From the NCBI GenBank assembly GCA_050633265.1, contig JBOEGE010000005.1, positions 186,001-250,000 of the forward strand: a stretch of 64,000 nt of DNA. Direction: 5' to 3'. Origin of the DNA: JBLHZY01 sp050633265 (GTDB taxonomy: Bacteria > Pseudomonadota > Alphaproteobacteria > Rhodobacterales > Rhodobacteraceae). Both the position numbers and the translations under genes were made by a program. A model generated the notes under the pieces. That model had not been told where the DNA came from. It made no database searches and saw only the letters and a list, made by a program, of their open reading frames with translations. Of the stretch, positions 16,007-24,646 are shown one piece after another (position 1 is the first letter of the stretch; the number at the start of each line of letters is the position of its first letter).

Positions 16007-17203
16007 ATGGCCAAGACAACCAACGCCAATTTCATCGCGACACCTAAGAAAGAACGCGAACCCTATCTTTCGTTTTTACTAAAGCTGATCCCTTTCCTTG
16101 AGATCCTCCTCGCAGGCGCAGGTCTCTACTACCTCGGCTTTGCCGATGGCGGCGTCGTGGGCTGGGTAAAGCTGATCGTCTTTTGCGTGGCAGCATATGC
16201 TGTGGCTTATGCGATCTACCGCATGGCCATCGAAAGAGGGGTGCCGTTGGTGGCTAAAGAAGCCAAGTTGGCGGGTCCGCTAAGCGGTCTTACAGTTGCC
16301 CTCGTTGGCGTGGCATTCTTCTTGGTGACAGCACCGGGCCTGACCATTTCACAAGTAGAAGAAATAGAACTGGCCAGTCATCTCGAAACGCTCGGCACTT
16401 ATGTTGATGGACGTGTCGCGGTTGCGGATCAGTCTGCCAAGCTCGTGCCGATCATGCAGGCTATGGCGCAAGACCTAAGCGCTCGCACCGAACAGGAAAG
16501 TGCGTCCGGCGTTGGCCCCATCGCGCAATCTTTGAATGCCTTGTTTGGGCGGGCTGATGGACTTGCCACTCAAATGACCGTCAGCCTTGGCGTGCGTGGT
16601 GAAATCATGAACCGCATTTCGACGCTTCGCAGCAATATGGAGGCGACACTCGCAGATGAAAGCGTTCTGATTTGGGATCGGCGCGCTGCTTTGCGCAGCC
16701 AGCATGCGCAGATGTTGAGCCTGATGTCGGAACTTGATCGAGCCGTTCCCGTCTCCATCGTACAGTCTTATGCCAGTGAGCTTCAGGGCGGCGTGCTTAT
16801 CCCTGACCGTGAGGATGCGAATGCACAAATCAATCGCACCTTGAACGGCTATGCCGACACGCTCACGACAGCATTGGCCAAACGCCAAGGAGTGGCAGGT
16901 GAACCACCGCGCTTTCCGGGCAAGACCGGTGCGCTGGACACCTTCCGTTATGTTGGAAAGTTCGCCCCCGTCTTCCTGTTTGCCCTGATCGTTGACATGG
17001 CATTCCCGCTGGCACTCTGGGCCTACACTTTGATGGCCGTGCGCGTTCACATGCCAAAGTCACCGCCGCCACCACGCACGCGCACGGATTTCGACGAGTT
17101 GACGGAGCTTCGCGTGATGGAAATCGCGCCGCACGCCAATGGCTTTGACGCAACACCACAGAGCCGTCGGACATCCCCCACCAATCGCAAGACCAGAGAT
17201 TAA
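16007..17203 (+). CDS. Multi-span membrane protein of the transfer operon
   Basis: A 398-residue protein with likely membrane spans near residues 23-45, 52-70, 92-112 and 322-345. A helical soluble region of about 200 residues separates the third and fourth, and the C-terminus is basic and Pro-rich. AAGGAACGTCCC precedes the ATG. It is the first gene of a tight six-gene series ending in a VirD4/TraG-type coupling protein, so it may take part in the coupling complex or in surface functions of transfer. I do not recognise the family. Confidence 0.7.
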   Translation: MAKTTNANFIATPKKEREPYLSFLLKLIPFLEILLAGAGLYYLGFADGGVVGWVKLIVFCVAAYAVAYAIYRMAIERGVPLVAKEAKLAGPLSGLTVALVGVAFFLVTAPGLTISQVEEIELASHLETLGTYVDGRVAVADQSAKLVPIMQAMAQDLSARTEQESASGVGPIAQSLNALFGRADGLATQMTVSLGVRGEIMNRISTLRSNMEATLADESVLIWDRRAALRSQHAQMLSLMSELDRAVPVSIVQSYASELQGGVLIPDREDANAQINRTLNGYADTLTTALAKRQGVAGEPPRFPGKTGALDTFRYVGKFAPVFLFALIVDMAFPLALWAYTLMAVRVHMPKSPPPPRTRTDFDELTELRVMEIAPHANGFDATPQSRRTSPTNRKTRD

Positions 17204-17214
17204 GGAGACGTGTC

Positions 17215-17754
17215 ATGCCTTTTGATTTGAGCAATTCACCAATCAGTCCAAGCGTCTTGATCGGTGCTGCATTATACGCAGGTGTCAGCTTCGCTTGGTC
17301 TGGCCCCGTGGTCAGTGACCGCGAGATCGCCAAGTTGAACTGGCCGATGGTGTGTGAGGCTGAATTGGCGGCTGAACGCGCCGCCACCGCCACACCTCCG
17401 CCCATCAGCGCTGTGCCAGACCTAAACTGCAACGACACGCTCAGCCTGCTGTTCGGGCGCGACGGCGCGGCACTGTGCCAAGACTACGGCAGTTTCAGCA
17501 TTCCAATCCCTGGTGCCAATGCCCTGCGTGAACAGGAACAGCGCGTGCACGAGGCCGAACAAAGACGCATGGCTCTTGCAGCGTCACGCGCTGGATCACG
17601 CTGCGACTGTGCGAGCGCCGTGTTTCAGGCGGACCACAGGCTGCCTTTGGCGCTTTACGCAGGCTCCGCGCGGCTGATCGCGCCGTCGCAGGTCCGTAAT
17701 CTTCAATCAGAACTCAGCCGCGCATTGCACAGCCCGCAATGTTCCAGCGAATAG
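17215..17754 (+). CDS. Hypothetical protein with N-terminal membrane segment
   Basis: A 179-residue protein with a weak hydrophobic segment near residues 13-30, followed by a part that holds seven cysteines, spread as C44, C64, C82, a close C125/C127 pair (R-C-D-C) and so on. This fits an exported domain with disulphides. An AAGGAG box lies before the ATG, 12 bases behind the previous gene. Family unknown; the context is the transfer operon. Confidence 0.6.
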   Translation: MPFDLSNSPISPSVLIGAALYAGVSFAWSGPVVSDREIAKLNWPMVCEAELAAERAATATPPPISAVPDLNCNDTLSLLFGRDGAALCQDYGSFSIPIPGANALREQEQRVHEAEQRRMALAASRAGSRCDCASAVFQADHRLPLALYAGSARLIAPSQVRNLQSELSRALHSPQCSSE

Positions 17755-17765
17755 GAGGAACACCG

Positions 17766-18143
17766 ATGTTTTTGGACACCGCAAAAATTGATGGGCGGAC
17801 GCTTACGACCCATCGCAGCCGCTTCCTGTTGGACCGGATCACCGCGTCGGACGTGCAACGCCCGCTGCTTTCAATGGCCAGCGTTCCCACCATTGGGGCC
17901 ACCGCCTTCACCGTCGGTTTTGCTGACATCCTGTATGCGGGTGAGATCGTGGCCTTGCTTGGCAGCGCATGCGCTTGGGTGCTTCTCAGCGCCAGTATCG
18001 GACAGTTAAAACTGGTCTCAAGCGATCTGCGTGGCAGCGAAGTGTCAGGCGCGGTCTGGGGCAGCTATCGCCACCTCAAAAGCATCCATCACGACATCAC
18101 CCGTGTCTGGGATGACAAGGAGGTCTCTGATGCGCCGCAATAG
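17766..18143 (+). CDS. Small protein of transfer operon, possibly DUF6232-like
   Basis: A 125-residue protein. The start at 17766 follows AGGAGG closely; an in-frame ATG at 17739 lies inside the previous gene. The N-terminal part (R-F-L-L-D-R-I-T-A-S-D-V) resembles small PH-like DUF6232 proteins, in which a short beta domain precedes membrane segments. Residues about 52-85 are hydrophobic and could span the membrane twice. The resemblance is by eye only. Its end overlaps the next gene by 14 bases. Confidence 0.6.
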   Translation: MFLDTAKIDGRTLTTHRSRFLLDRITASDVQRPLLSMASVPTIGATAFTVGFADILYAGEIVALLGSACAWVLLSASIGQLKLVSSDLRGSEVSGAVWGSYRHLKSIHHDITRVWDDKEVSDAPQ

Positions 18144-18435
18144 ATCACATGCTGTAACGACCTTTCAGATCAACATAAACCTGTTGGGAGCCGTGCTCTA
18201 CGGCGCGGGCGCATATCTATTATGGCCTGACAGTCTCAAGTGGTGGGGCTTTGGTTTACTCAGCATCATGCTTGGCATGGCCGCGCCTGCTTTCCTGATC
18301 CGCGCCATCATTTTGATGTTCAAGCGACGTGGGCACGATCGCGAGTTGGACGCGATTGAAGATTTGGGTGCTGCCCCTAAATCCGCTCGGCTCGCAACAG
18401 ACGACGACCTCGAAGACTTGGGGGTGTTCAAATGA
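18130..18435 (+). CDS. Small two-span membrane protein
   Basis: A 101-residue protein whose ATG at 18130 lies inside the end of the previous gene, right behind AAGGAGG at 18117-18123. Residues 14-32 and 37-58 are strongly hydrophobic, and the last 40 residues are charged and cytoplasmic by the positive-inside rule. It overlaps the coupling protein gene by ATGA. Its position directly before the coupling protein suggests a role in anchoring it. Confidence 0.7.
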   Translation: MRRNRSHAVTTFQININLLGAVLYGAGAYLLWPDSLKWWGFGLLSIMLGMAAPAFLIRAIILMFKRRGHDRELDAIEDLGAAPKSARLATDDDLEDLGVFK

Positions 18436-19820
18436 GTGCGCTTATTGGACGTCCCATTGGACTGTCGATGAGTGGCAGGGTCATGCTGGATCCTTTGCCC
18501 AACAGTTCTTGCGTCATTTATGGTGCCACGGGTGCCGCCAAAACCACGTCAGCGGTGATGCCCAGTATTCAAGGCATGTTCGCCGAAACGGACCTTGCGC
18601 AGATCATCAATGACGTCAAAGACGGCGAGATATTCGAGCAAATCGCTCCGGTGTGCCGCAAATATGGGCGCAAGTTTGGCGGCCTCGATGACTTTCAGGT
18701 CTTCGGGGCGGACTGCCCGTATTCCTATTCACTCAACCCATTTGGCGCGATAGTCGCTACGGCCAAGCAATCGCCAGCGGACTTGTTGTTTGCAATCGAA
18801 GGAGCGGCGCATGCGCTGATCCCTGAGCCGCCAAACGACACGAAAAACCAGTATTTCAGGGACACACCACGCGAGGAATTGGATTGTGGCATAAGAATAC
18901 TGCTGGATCGCACTCCAAATTCTGTAACCCCCGGTGCGCTTTATGCGCTGATGGCAGACCCAGATATGTGGCGTGTGGCACGCGATATTGCCGCTGAGGA
19001 AGGTGAGGACGCATTGCAATCGCGGGCTGCGCAATCCTTGGACATGCAGAACAACGATCCCGAACAATACTTCAAACACCTGCGCGCAGCACTGACCGCT
19101 TTGCGCATATATGAGCCAGGCTCAGCGCTTCACCTTTCTGGCGCTGACCAAAGCCTAACCCATGCCCAGATCATCAACGAAGGCTGGATTTTCTGCTTGG
19201 TCCAGCCCCAGCGTCACGCGGGATTGGTGGGTGCGCATTATGCGCTGCACCTTCAATCGTTCCAACATGCACAAATGTCCGAAGGCTCCGGTCGCGCGCT
19301 CTACATCCTTGATGAGCTATGCAATGCGCCTCTGAAATCCGCTGTGAAAGCTGTGACGATTATCCGCTCCTACGGCGGACGGTGCCTCTACATTGCCCAA
19401 TCCCGCAAAGACATTGAGGCCAAGTATGGCGTGCGCGAAACTGCCGTTCTGGAGGACAATTGCCCCGTTAAGATTTGGCTGTCGTTCACCAGCTTTGAAG
19501 AGGCGGAACGAGTCAGTCGTGCGATGGGGGAAACCCGAACGGTCATGCAGAGCATCGGCGTAAATTCCGACAAGTTGGAATATTCAGGCACGTTCAACAC
19601 AGGCATGGAACGGGTGATGACGGCAGATGATCTGATGAAACTCGATCCATCCTTGCAGGTCATTCACATTAAAGGTGGTCCGTTCATCATCTGTCGCAAG
19701 CTCTACCAAAACCAAATCGAACCGACGTGTTTTGATCTTGGCGAGAACCGACATGAAGGCGGGCGACTGCCACCAGACCCCAAAGCTGAGTTCGCCGTTC
19801 CGTCTCGGAGGACAAGCTGA
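18432..19820 (+). CDS. traG: Type IV coupling protein, VirD4/TraG/TraD family
   Basis: At 462 residues the protein is short for the family and lacks its own N-terminal membrane anchor. The nucleotide site is G31-A-T-G-A-A-K37-T-T, where relatives have GxxGSGKTT; the Gly before the catalytic Lys is Ala here. Walker B is L-Y-I-L-D-E-L near residue 295, and the downstream S-Y-G-G-R-C-L-Y-I-A-Q-S-R segment is the typical TraM/TraG motif with a Gln. Coupling proteins bring the relaxase-DNA complex to a type IV secretion channel. The small membrane proteins encoded just upstream may supply the missing anchor. It ends with a TGATG overlap with the next gene. Confidence 0.85.
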   Translation: MSALIGRPIGLSMSGRVMLDPLPNSSCVIYGATGAAKTTSAVMPSIQGMFAETDLAQIINDVKDGEIFEQIAPVCRKYGRKFGGLDDFQVFGADCPYSYSLNPFGAIVATAKQSPADLLFAIEGAAHALIPEPPNDTKNQYFRDTPREELDCGIRILLDRTPNSVTPGALYALMADPDMWRVARDIAAEEGEDALQSRAAQSLDMQNNDPEQYFKHLRAALTALRIYEPGSALHLSGADQSLTHAQIINEGWIFCLVQPQRHAGLVGAHYALHLQSFQHAQMSEGSGRALYILDELCNAPLKSAVKAVTIIRSYGGRCLYIAQSRKDIEAKYGVRETAVLEDNCPVKIWLSFTSFEEAERVSRAMGETRTVMQSIGVNSDKLEYSGTFNTGMERVMTADDLMKLDPSLQVIHIKGGPFIICRKLYQNQIEPTCFDLGENRHEGGRLPPDPKAEFAVPSRRTS

Positions 19821-20062
19821 TGAGGGGGTTGATCCGTCTCAGCTATTTCGCGTGGGTTGTGGTGCCGGTAGCGCTCTACGGCATCTACGCCGCCTTTGGC
19901 ACACCGCACGGGCTTTGGGAATACGACTACGTTCAGCGCTTCTCCTCAGATGATCCGTATCACACGACGTGCACATATTTGGGCGCGACCGGTGCGCGCA
20001 CTGTTCCAGCGCCAGACGGTCGGTGTTGGTGGGTCGTCTTCTTCACAGAGGAGACGCGCTAA
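19820..20062 (+). CDS. Small membrane-anchored protein
   Basis: An 80-residue protein translationally coupled to the coupling protein gene (TGATG). Residues 5-25 form one membrane span, and the outer part has two cysteines (C51, C69). No family is recognised. It is the last gene of the transfer operon and meets the converging 20059-20319 gene with a four-base overlap. Confidence 0.55.
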   Translation: MRGLIRLSYFAWVVVPVALYGIYAAFGTPHGLWEYDYVQRFSSDDPYHTTCTYLGATGARTVPAPDGRCWWVVFFTEETR

Positions 20063-20319
20063 TGGGTACTCACAAGCCTAAGCCAAGGCGTCGGGATGCG
20101 GTCTTTCAAACCGTGTCGTTGCCTCAACTCCATAACCGCCATGCTTTTCAGACAATAGAGCATCGTTTCGACGTCTACGGAGCCGTTGGCAAGCTGGCTG
20201 TCGCAATGCGCGCGGTCTTGAAGGATAAGCTCATGGGAGGCGACGGCGTGCCAGAACCCTTGGTAATCCATCGGTTCAAGCCACGCTTCCACGTCCTGTG
20301 TATCTCTAAATTTTCTCAT
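20059..20319 (-). CDS. Hypothetical small protein
   Basis: An 86-residue frame with normal amino acid make-up (E-A-W-L-E-P-M-D-Y-Q-G-F-W-H-A-V). It is preferred over the longer plus-strand frame at 19969-20403, which is rich in His, Arg and Cys in the way of a shadow frame. It is divergent from the 20396 gene across a 76-base gap and converges on the transfer operon. Function unknown. Confidence 0.55.
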   Translation of the reverse strand: MRKFRDTQDVEAWLEPMDYQGFWHAVASHELILQDRAHCDSQLANGSVDVETMLYCLKSMAVMELRQRHGLKDRIPTPWLRLVSTH

Positions 20320-20395
20320 CTATTCAGTTTACTACATCTGGATTCCAGCGCGCAAATGTCCCTGCAAGGTTATCCACAAAGCAAAGGGGAGCACT

Positions 20396-20869
20396 ATGTC
20401 TAAAATCACGGATGATCTCAAGAAGGTGTTCGATCTGGCAGGGCTTCAACGAGAGGCCGCCAAAAAACTCAAACCCGAAGAATGGGCCGCGTATCGCGAG
20501 ATCAATGAAGGTTTTGATGCCAAGGTGCGGTTTGAAAACCGCCAATATGAACTTGGATATCAAAAGCGCGTCGCTTCCGTTCGCAAGAAGCTCATCGACA
20601 AGGCGGGCTCTAAGCCTCGCGACTTTGTCCATAAATGGTTTGGCCGCGACGGTTTCAGCCGAGATGCCATAGATCGGCAAGCTCAAGTCACCGTGCGCAA
20701 TGCCCACCAAAGTAAGATTGATGGTCTGAACGACCAGCGCTTTGAAGAATTGAACCGTTTTGTTGAGGGCACCGAACATCGCAAGGCGCAGCGAGACAAG
20801 CCGCGCCGCGACTTCCAGCGCGCGACTGACCGGCGCGTTGGTCCAGATAGGCGGGGTCCGACCCAATGA
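20396..20869 (+). CDS. Basic helical protein, accessory transfer or DNA-binding candidate
   Basis: A 157-residue protein starting behind GGGGAGC. It is mostly helical and strongly charged; the last 40 residues are Arg-rich (F-Q-R-A-T-D-R-R-V-G-P-D-R-R). It has no recognised domain. Basic helical proteins near coupling proteins are often relaxosome accessory factors, which would fit the location. Confidence 0.6.
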   Translation: MSKITDDLKKVFDLAGLQREAAKKLKPEEWAAYREINEGFDAKVRFENRQYELGYQKRVASVRKKLIDKAGSKPRDFVHKWFGRDGFSRDAIDRQAQVTVRNAHQSKIDGLNDQRFEELNRFVEGTEHRKAQRDKPRRDFQRATDRRVGPDRRGPTQ

Positions 20870-20964
20870 CATTGCCATCAGATGATCAATCCGACGCGCC
20901 AAAATGAACAACTAAGGCAGGCAATGTGGCGGAGCAGAAAATCTAAACAGAAAAGGAAAATACG

Positions 20965-21573
20965 ATGACTGAGAATGACCAAATGAGATTAAGAGACGCC
21001 CGCAATAGCTTTGCCGGAAAAGCGTTGACCGCAAGCCAGTTTGACGAGGTCTGGGCTGTTTCAGGTATCTTGGAGCGCGAAATCCGCAAAACAGGAACGT
21101 TTCGTGAAAAGCTGACAGATTATGCCCACGCCTTCGCGCGCTCAGAAAAATTCGATCAAATGAAAGGCGAGACCATCATCCGTGACATCTACAAGTCTCG
21201 CTATGGTCAAACGATGAACCAGACCCGCGAAGGGCTGGTCGAGCGCAAAGAGGCCCTTGGGCCAGACGCCAAACAAGAGGCGTTCGAATATGCGCAGCGT
21301 GTGTGTGATGATGTTCAATCCGGTGAGACCATGCCGTTCTATCAGGCCTTTGACCGTCAGGCCCTGCCATTGGCGCAGACCTTTGGCATCACCGAGAGCG
21401 GCGCGAAAACGCTGATGAAGGATGCGTTTCAAGCCGCGCAGGGCCAAGACTTCTATGAGCGAGGCAAAGCGTTGGAAAAGGAGTTCCACCTCCCCAAACG
21501 CGATGCTGAGCGCAGCTCGCGTGCGACCGAGCGGAAACCAGCACCTAAACGAACGCAGGCGCGTCAGCCATAA
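20965..21573 (+). CDS. Hypothetical protein of the element
   Basis: A 202-residue, mainly helical protein with a basic C-terminal tail (residues 180-202, rich in Arg, Lys and Pro). GGAAAA-type spacing before the ATG is weak. The lengths and basic tails of this protein and its upstream neighbour suggest a shared role on DNA. I do not recognise the family. Confidence 0.6.
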   Translation: MTENDQMRLRDARNSFAGKALTASQFDEVWAVSGILEREIRKTGTFREKLTDYAHAFARSEKFDQMKGETIIRDIYKSRYGQTMNQTREGLVERKEALGPDAKQEAFEYAQRVCDDVQSGETMPFYQAFDRQALPLAQTFGITESGAKTLMKDAFQAAQGQDFYERGKALEKEFHLPKRDAERSSRATERKPAPKRTQARQP

Positions 21574-21678
21574 AATCCATAAATAACTTGCAGTTAATAG
21601 GAAATAATGCCTAATATGTTCCCCTTTTGTCCACATTGTGTGGGCGCAACATAGGAGAACGCTGAGAACGGAGACGAG

Positions 21679-21963
21679 ATGACAGAGGATACAACACAAA
21701 CAATTACGACGAACCCAATGGCCATCCGCTTCGATTGGCAAGATTGGCTGCCCTATCTGGAGGGCAGCGATCTTCCTGACGAAAAGAAGAAAGAGTTCCT
21801 CCTGTCGCTCCATGCGATTGTGATGGGCTGTGTTGATCTCGGCTTCCACCTTAACCCTGCACAAGAAATCTGTGGAGAAGTCTTCGATCTGAAAGCCGTG
21901 CTGGAAGACGCTGTGCTAGAATCCAAAGTTCCCAGTGATCAAAATGAAGGAGACGCCGCATGA
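21679..21963 (+). CDS. Small acidic protein coupled to the serine recombinase
   Basis: A 94-residue acidic protein preceded by a GGAGACG box. Its stop overlaps the recombinase start (ATGA), so the two are made together. It has no recognised domain. Small proteins coupled to large serine recombinases can be directionality factors that switch integration to excision; this is an inference from position only. Confidence 0.65.
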   Translation: MTEDTTQTITTNPMAIRFDWQDWLPYLEGSDLPDEKKKEFLLSLHAIVMGCVDLGFHLNPAQEICGEVFDLKAVLEDAVLESKVPSDQNEGDAA

Positions 21964-23618
21964 CCGAGCAAACGCAAAAGGCCGTCATCTACGCGCGCGT
22001 TTCCAGTGCAGCACAGCTCGCCAAGGGGGACGGGCTCGCTTCGCAAACCACCCATTGCCGCGAATACGCCAAGTATCAGGGCTATGACGTGATTGAAGTC
22101 TTCCATGACAACATGTCGGGCGGTGCAGCGGATCGTCCTGCAATGAAATCGCTGCTTGCATACCTCAAGAAACGCAAATCAGAGACTGTCGTCATCATCG
22201 ACGACATCAATCGTTTCTCGCGCGACGTACTGGTGCATTGGCAGCTTCGGGCGTTGTTGTCGGAGGCGGGCGGCAAGCTTGAAAGCCCATCCATGGAATT
22301 TGGCGACGATTCAGATTCCATCCTTCGTGAAAACCTACTGGCGTCGGTCTCGCAACATCAACGCCAGAAAAACGGTGAGCAAACCAAGAACCGAATGCGG
22401 GCGCGTCTAATGAATGGCTATTGGGTCTTCGCAGCGCCTCTCGGTATGAAATATGAAAAGGTTTCTGGTCACGGAAATCTGCTGGTGCGCGATGAACCTG
22501 TCGCGTCCTATATTCAGGAAGCGATTGAGGGATTTGCCTCTGGGCGCTTTGAGACCCAAGGCGAGGTGAAGCGCTATCTGGAAAGCTGCCCCCCGTTTCC
22601 AAAGGACTTCCCAGACGGTACGATCCGGTTTGAGGTCGTTGCCCGCATCATGCGGCGCATCCACTATGCAGGCTATCTGGAGCGCCCTGAATGGGGCGTC
22701 GATCTGCGCAAGGGTCATCACCAAGGCTTGGTGTCGTTAGAAACGTGGCAGGCGGCTCAAGACCGCATCGACGGTGCCAAACGCGCACCCGTACGTAAGG
22801 ACATCAACGCCGACTTCCCCCTGCGTGGCTTTGTGCTGTGCAATGACTGCAACAACCCGCTCACGGCGAACTGGTCCAAGAGTAAGACGGGTAAGAAGCA
22901 TCCGTATTATCTCTGCTTCACCAAGGGCTGTGAAAGCCATCGTAAATCGATCCGCCGTGATGTGTTGGAAGAGGCGTTCACGGGCTATCTGCGGTCGCTA
23001 CAGCCGTCCGAGACACTGCTGACCTTGACCAAAGCGATGTTCAAGAACGTCTGGGATCAACGTGCAGAACAAGCACAGGCGGGGGTGGTTTCGCTAAAGC
23101 GCGAGATGTCCAAGATCGAGAAGCAAATTGACGGTCTGCTTGATCGTATCGTTGTTGCCACAATCCCGTCCGTGGCATCAGCCTATGAAAAGCGCCTCGC
23201 GCGACTTGAGCAAGACAAGCTCGTTGCACAGGAAAAACTGGGCAAAACCGCCCAACCAAACCACAGCTTCGAGCAATTGTTCGAACTCGCTTGTGCGTTC
23301 CTCGCAAACCCTTGGAAACTATGGGAATCAGGTCAACTGACCCTGCAACGCACGGTGCTAAAACTGACGTTTGTGGAGCGGATTAGCTACTGCCGAAAAA
23401 CAGGACTTCGAACCCCCAAAACCACCTTGCCGTTCAAGGTGTTAGAAGGATTCACAAGTCGAAATAGTGAAATGGCGGAGGAACAGGGATTCGAACCCTG
23501 GGAGGACTTTCACCCTCGTCGGTTTTCAAGACCGGTGCATTCGACCACTCTGCCACTCCTCCGACAGGCACTCTTTAGCGCCACAAATTCGATTCTAAAA
23601 GCCATCCCGGCCACATAG
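21960..23618 (+). CDS. Large serine recombinase (element integrase)
   Basis: A 552-residue recombinase. The catalytic domain begins V-I-Y-A-R-V-S-S (nucleophile S15) and is followed by the recombinase domain (about 170-290). A zinc ribbon (C-N-D-C ... C-F ... G-C, about 297-325) and a coiled coil (about 360-435) come next, the order known from phiC31-like integrases. Residues about 505-534 are encoded by the antisense strand of the tRNA-Ser gene, and 535-552 by chromosome beyond it. The reading frame therefore crosses the attachment site, and the free circular form must encode a different tail. It is coupled to the small upstream gene. Confidence 0.92.
   Translation: MTEQTQKAVIYARVSSAAQLAKGDGLASQTTHCREYAKYQGYDVIEVFHDNMSGGAADRPAMKSLLAYLKKRKSETVVIIDDINRFSRDVLVHWQLRALLSEAGGKLESPSMEFGDDSDSILRENLLASVSQHQRQKNGEQTKNRMRARLMNGYWVFAAPLGMKYEKVSGHGNLLVRDEPVASYIQEAIEGFASGRFETQGEVKRYLESCPPFPKDFPDGTIRFEVVARIMRRIHYAGYLERPEWGVDLRKGHHQGLVSLETWQAAQDRIDGAKRAPVRKDINADFPLRGFVLCNDCNNPLTANWSKSKTGKKHPYYLCFTKGCESHRKSIRRDVLEEAFTGYLRSLQPSETLLTLTKAMFKNVWDQRAEQAQAGVVSLKREMSKIEKQIDGLLDRIVVATIPSVASAYEKRLARLEQDKLVAQEKLGKTAQPNHSFEQLFELACAFLANPWKLWESGQLTLQRTVLKLTFVERISYCRKTGLRTPKTTLPFKVLEGFTSRNSEMAEEQGFEPWEDFHPRRFSRPVHSTTLPLLRQALFSATNSILKAIPAT
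23473..23562 (-). tRNA. tRNA-Ser (anticodon UGA)
   Basis: The 90-base gene on the minus strand folds as a class II tRNA with a long variable arm. The acceptor stem is GGAGGAG paired with TTCCTCC (one G-U), the discriminator is G and CCA is encoded. The anticodon loop CTTGAAA gives TGA, reading UCA serine codons. The T-arm GGTTCGAATCC is canonical. Its 3' end points at the mobile element and lies antisense inside the recombinase frame, marking the attachment site. Confidence 0.95.
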
Positions 23619-23764
23619 CCAAATTTCGCTCAAAATAGGCGCCGCTCTTTCCTTGCGCCGCGCCAAACGCTAGAGTGCGCGCAATGGTGCGGCACAAGCC
23701 GAACAAACATAGAGCAGGGAACAGACGCAACGCCACAGAGGCCGCGCGTTTTGAGGGGGCAAAG

Positions 23765-24640
23765 ATGGCGAGCTATCACGCAGCAAAATTGGCGTTATTT
23801 CTTTCTGGGGCGGTGCTGCTGAGCGCCTGCGACGAAAGCGGTAAGCCTACGTTTTTTCAGAAGAAAGAGGGCGCAGGCAGCACAGCCGCGGCATCCAGCA
23901 GCTCGACCAAATTGGTTGAGCGCGATGTCGAAGCGCCGGATGCGTTTCAGGTTTCGGACAAGGGGCTTTGGGATGGCCGCCCCTCGCTTGGTGGTGTCTG
24001 GGTTGCCCATGATGCAACCACCGATCCAGAGCGGGTGATCATCCGCAACGAAGCAAATGGCAAATTTGTGATCGGTGCGCTGTTCAAACGCGAGACAACA
24101 AGCCCCGGCCCTGCGGTTCAGGTTTCCTCGGATGCGGCGGCCGCATTGGGCATGCTTGCCGGCGCGCCCGCCCCGCTGAATGTCACGGCCCTGCGCCGCG
24201 AAGAAGTCCCTGTAGCGGATCCTGAGGCAGAAGCGCCCGTTCTTGACGCCGCCGAGCCGATTGAAGCCGCAACGCTGGACGATCCGATCCAAGCCGCCGC
24301 TGCAGCGCTCGACAAGGCCGATGCGAGCAAACCGCCCGCGATCAGCGCGCCCAAACCCGCCGCCGCCGCGCCCAAACCCGCCGCCGCACCCAAACCGGCC
24401 AGCCGCCTTGATCGCCCCTATATTCAGATCGGCATCTTCTCGGTTGAAAGCAATGCAAAGAACACAGCGGATATGCTGCGCAAAGCCGGGATCGTGCCAA
24501 CGATGAAGCCGGGCAACAGCTCTGGCAAAGCCTTCTACCGCGTGATTGTCGGCCCGGCCTCGAATGCTTCAGAACGCGCCGCCCTGATCAAAAAGATCAA
24601 AGGGCTCGGCTTTGGCGATGCCTATGCTGTAACGAATTGA
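23765..24640 (+). CDS. SPOR-domain lipoprotein
   Basis: A 291-residue protein. The start at 23765 gives a lipoprotein signal peptide ending in the lipobox L-L-S-A-C; the longer frame from 23675 would bury it. The middle is low-complexity, rich in Ala and Pro (about 160-215). The last 75 residues (Y-I-Q-I-G-I-F-S ... F-Y-R-V-I-V-G-P) are a SPOR domain, which binds septal peptidoglycan lacking stem peptides. Its role is likely at the division site, and it directly precedes a DD-carboxypeptidase gene, which also fits cell-wall work. Confidence 0.88.
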   Translation: MASYHAAKLALFLSGAVLLSACDESGKPTFFQKKEGAGSTAAASSSSTKLVERDVEAPDAFQVSDKGLWDGRPSLGGVWVAHDATTDPERVIIRNEANGKFVIGALFKRETTSPGPAVQVSSDAAAALGMLAGAPAPLNVTALRREEVPVADPEAEAPVLDAAEPIEAATLDDPIQAAAAALDKADASKPPAISAPKPAAAAPKPAAAPKPASRLDRPYIQIGIFSVESNAKNTADMLRKAGIVPTMKPGNSSGKAFYRVIVGPASNASERAALIKKIKGLGFGDAYAVTN

Positions 24641-24646
24641 TCCAAA

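Larger units (their letters stand above)
1..23500 (+). mobile_element. Integrated mobilisable/conjugative element in tRNA-Ser (left end outside window)
   Basis: The region starts inside a TraA-like relaxase gene and carries a resolvase, antirestriction ardA, a VirD4/TraG-type coupling protein operon and, at its right edge, a large serine recombinase that reads into a tRNA-Ser gene. Base composition is visibly less GC-rich than the chromosome to the right. The right junction must lie in the 3' part of the tRNA; its exact base cannot be fixed because the left attachment copy is not in the window. No VirB genes are seen, so the element is either only mobilisable or has its mating-pair genes further left. 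Confidence 0.85.

Noticed and set aside
19969..20403. Plus-strand 144-codon frame over the end of the transfer operon
   Set aside because: Its make-up is that of a shadow; the minus-strand frame 20059-20319 reads more like a protein, and the plus-strand genes 19820-20062 and 20396-20869 fit better.
23473..23618. A conserved protein domain at the recombinase C-terminus (MAEEQGFEP type)
   Set aside because: This peptide is the translation of the antisense strand of a tRNA gene and recurs in databases for that reason.
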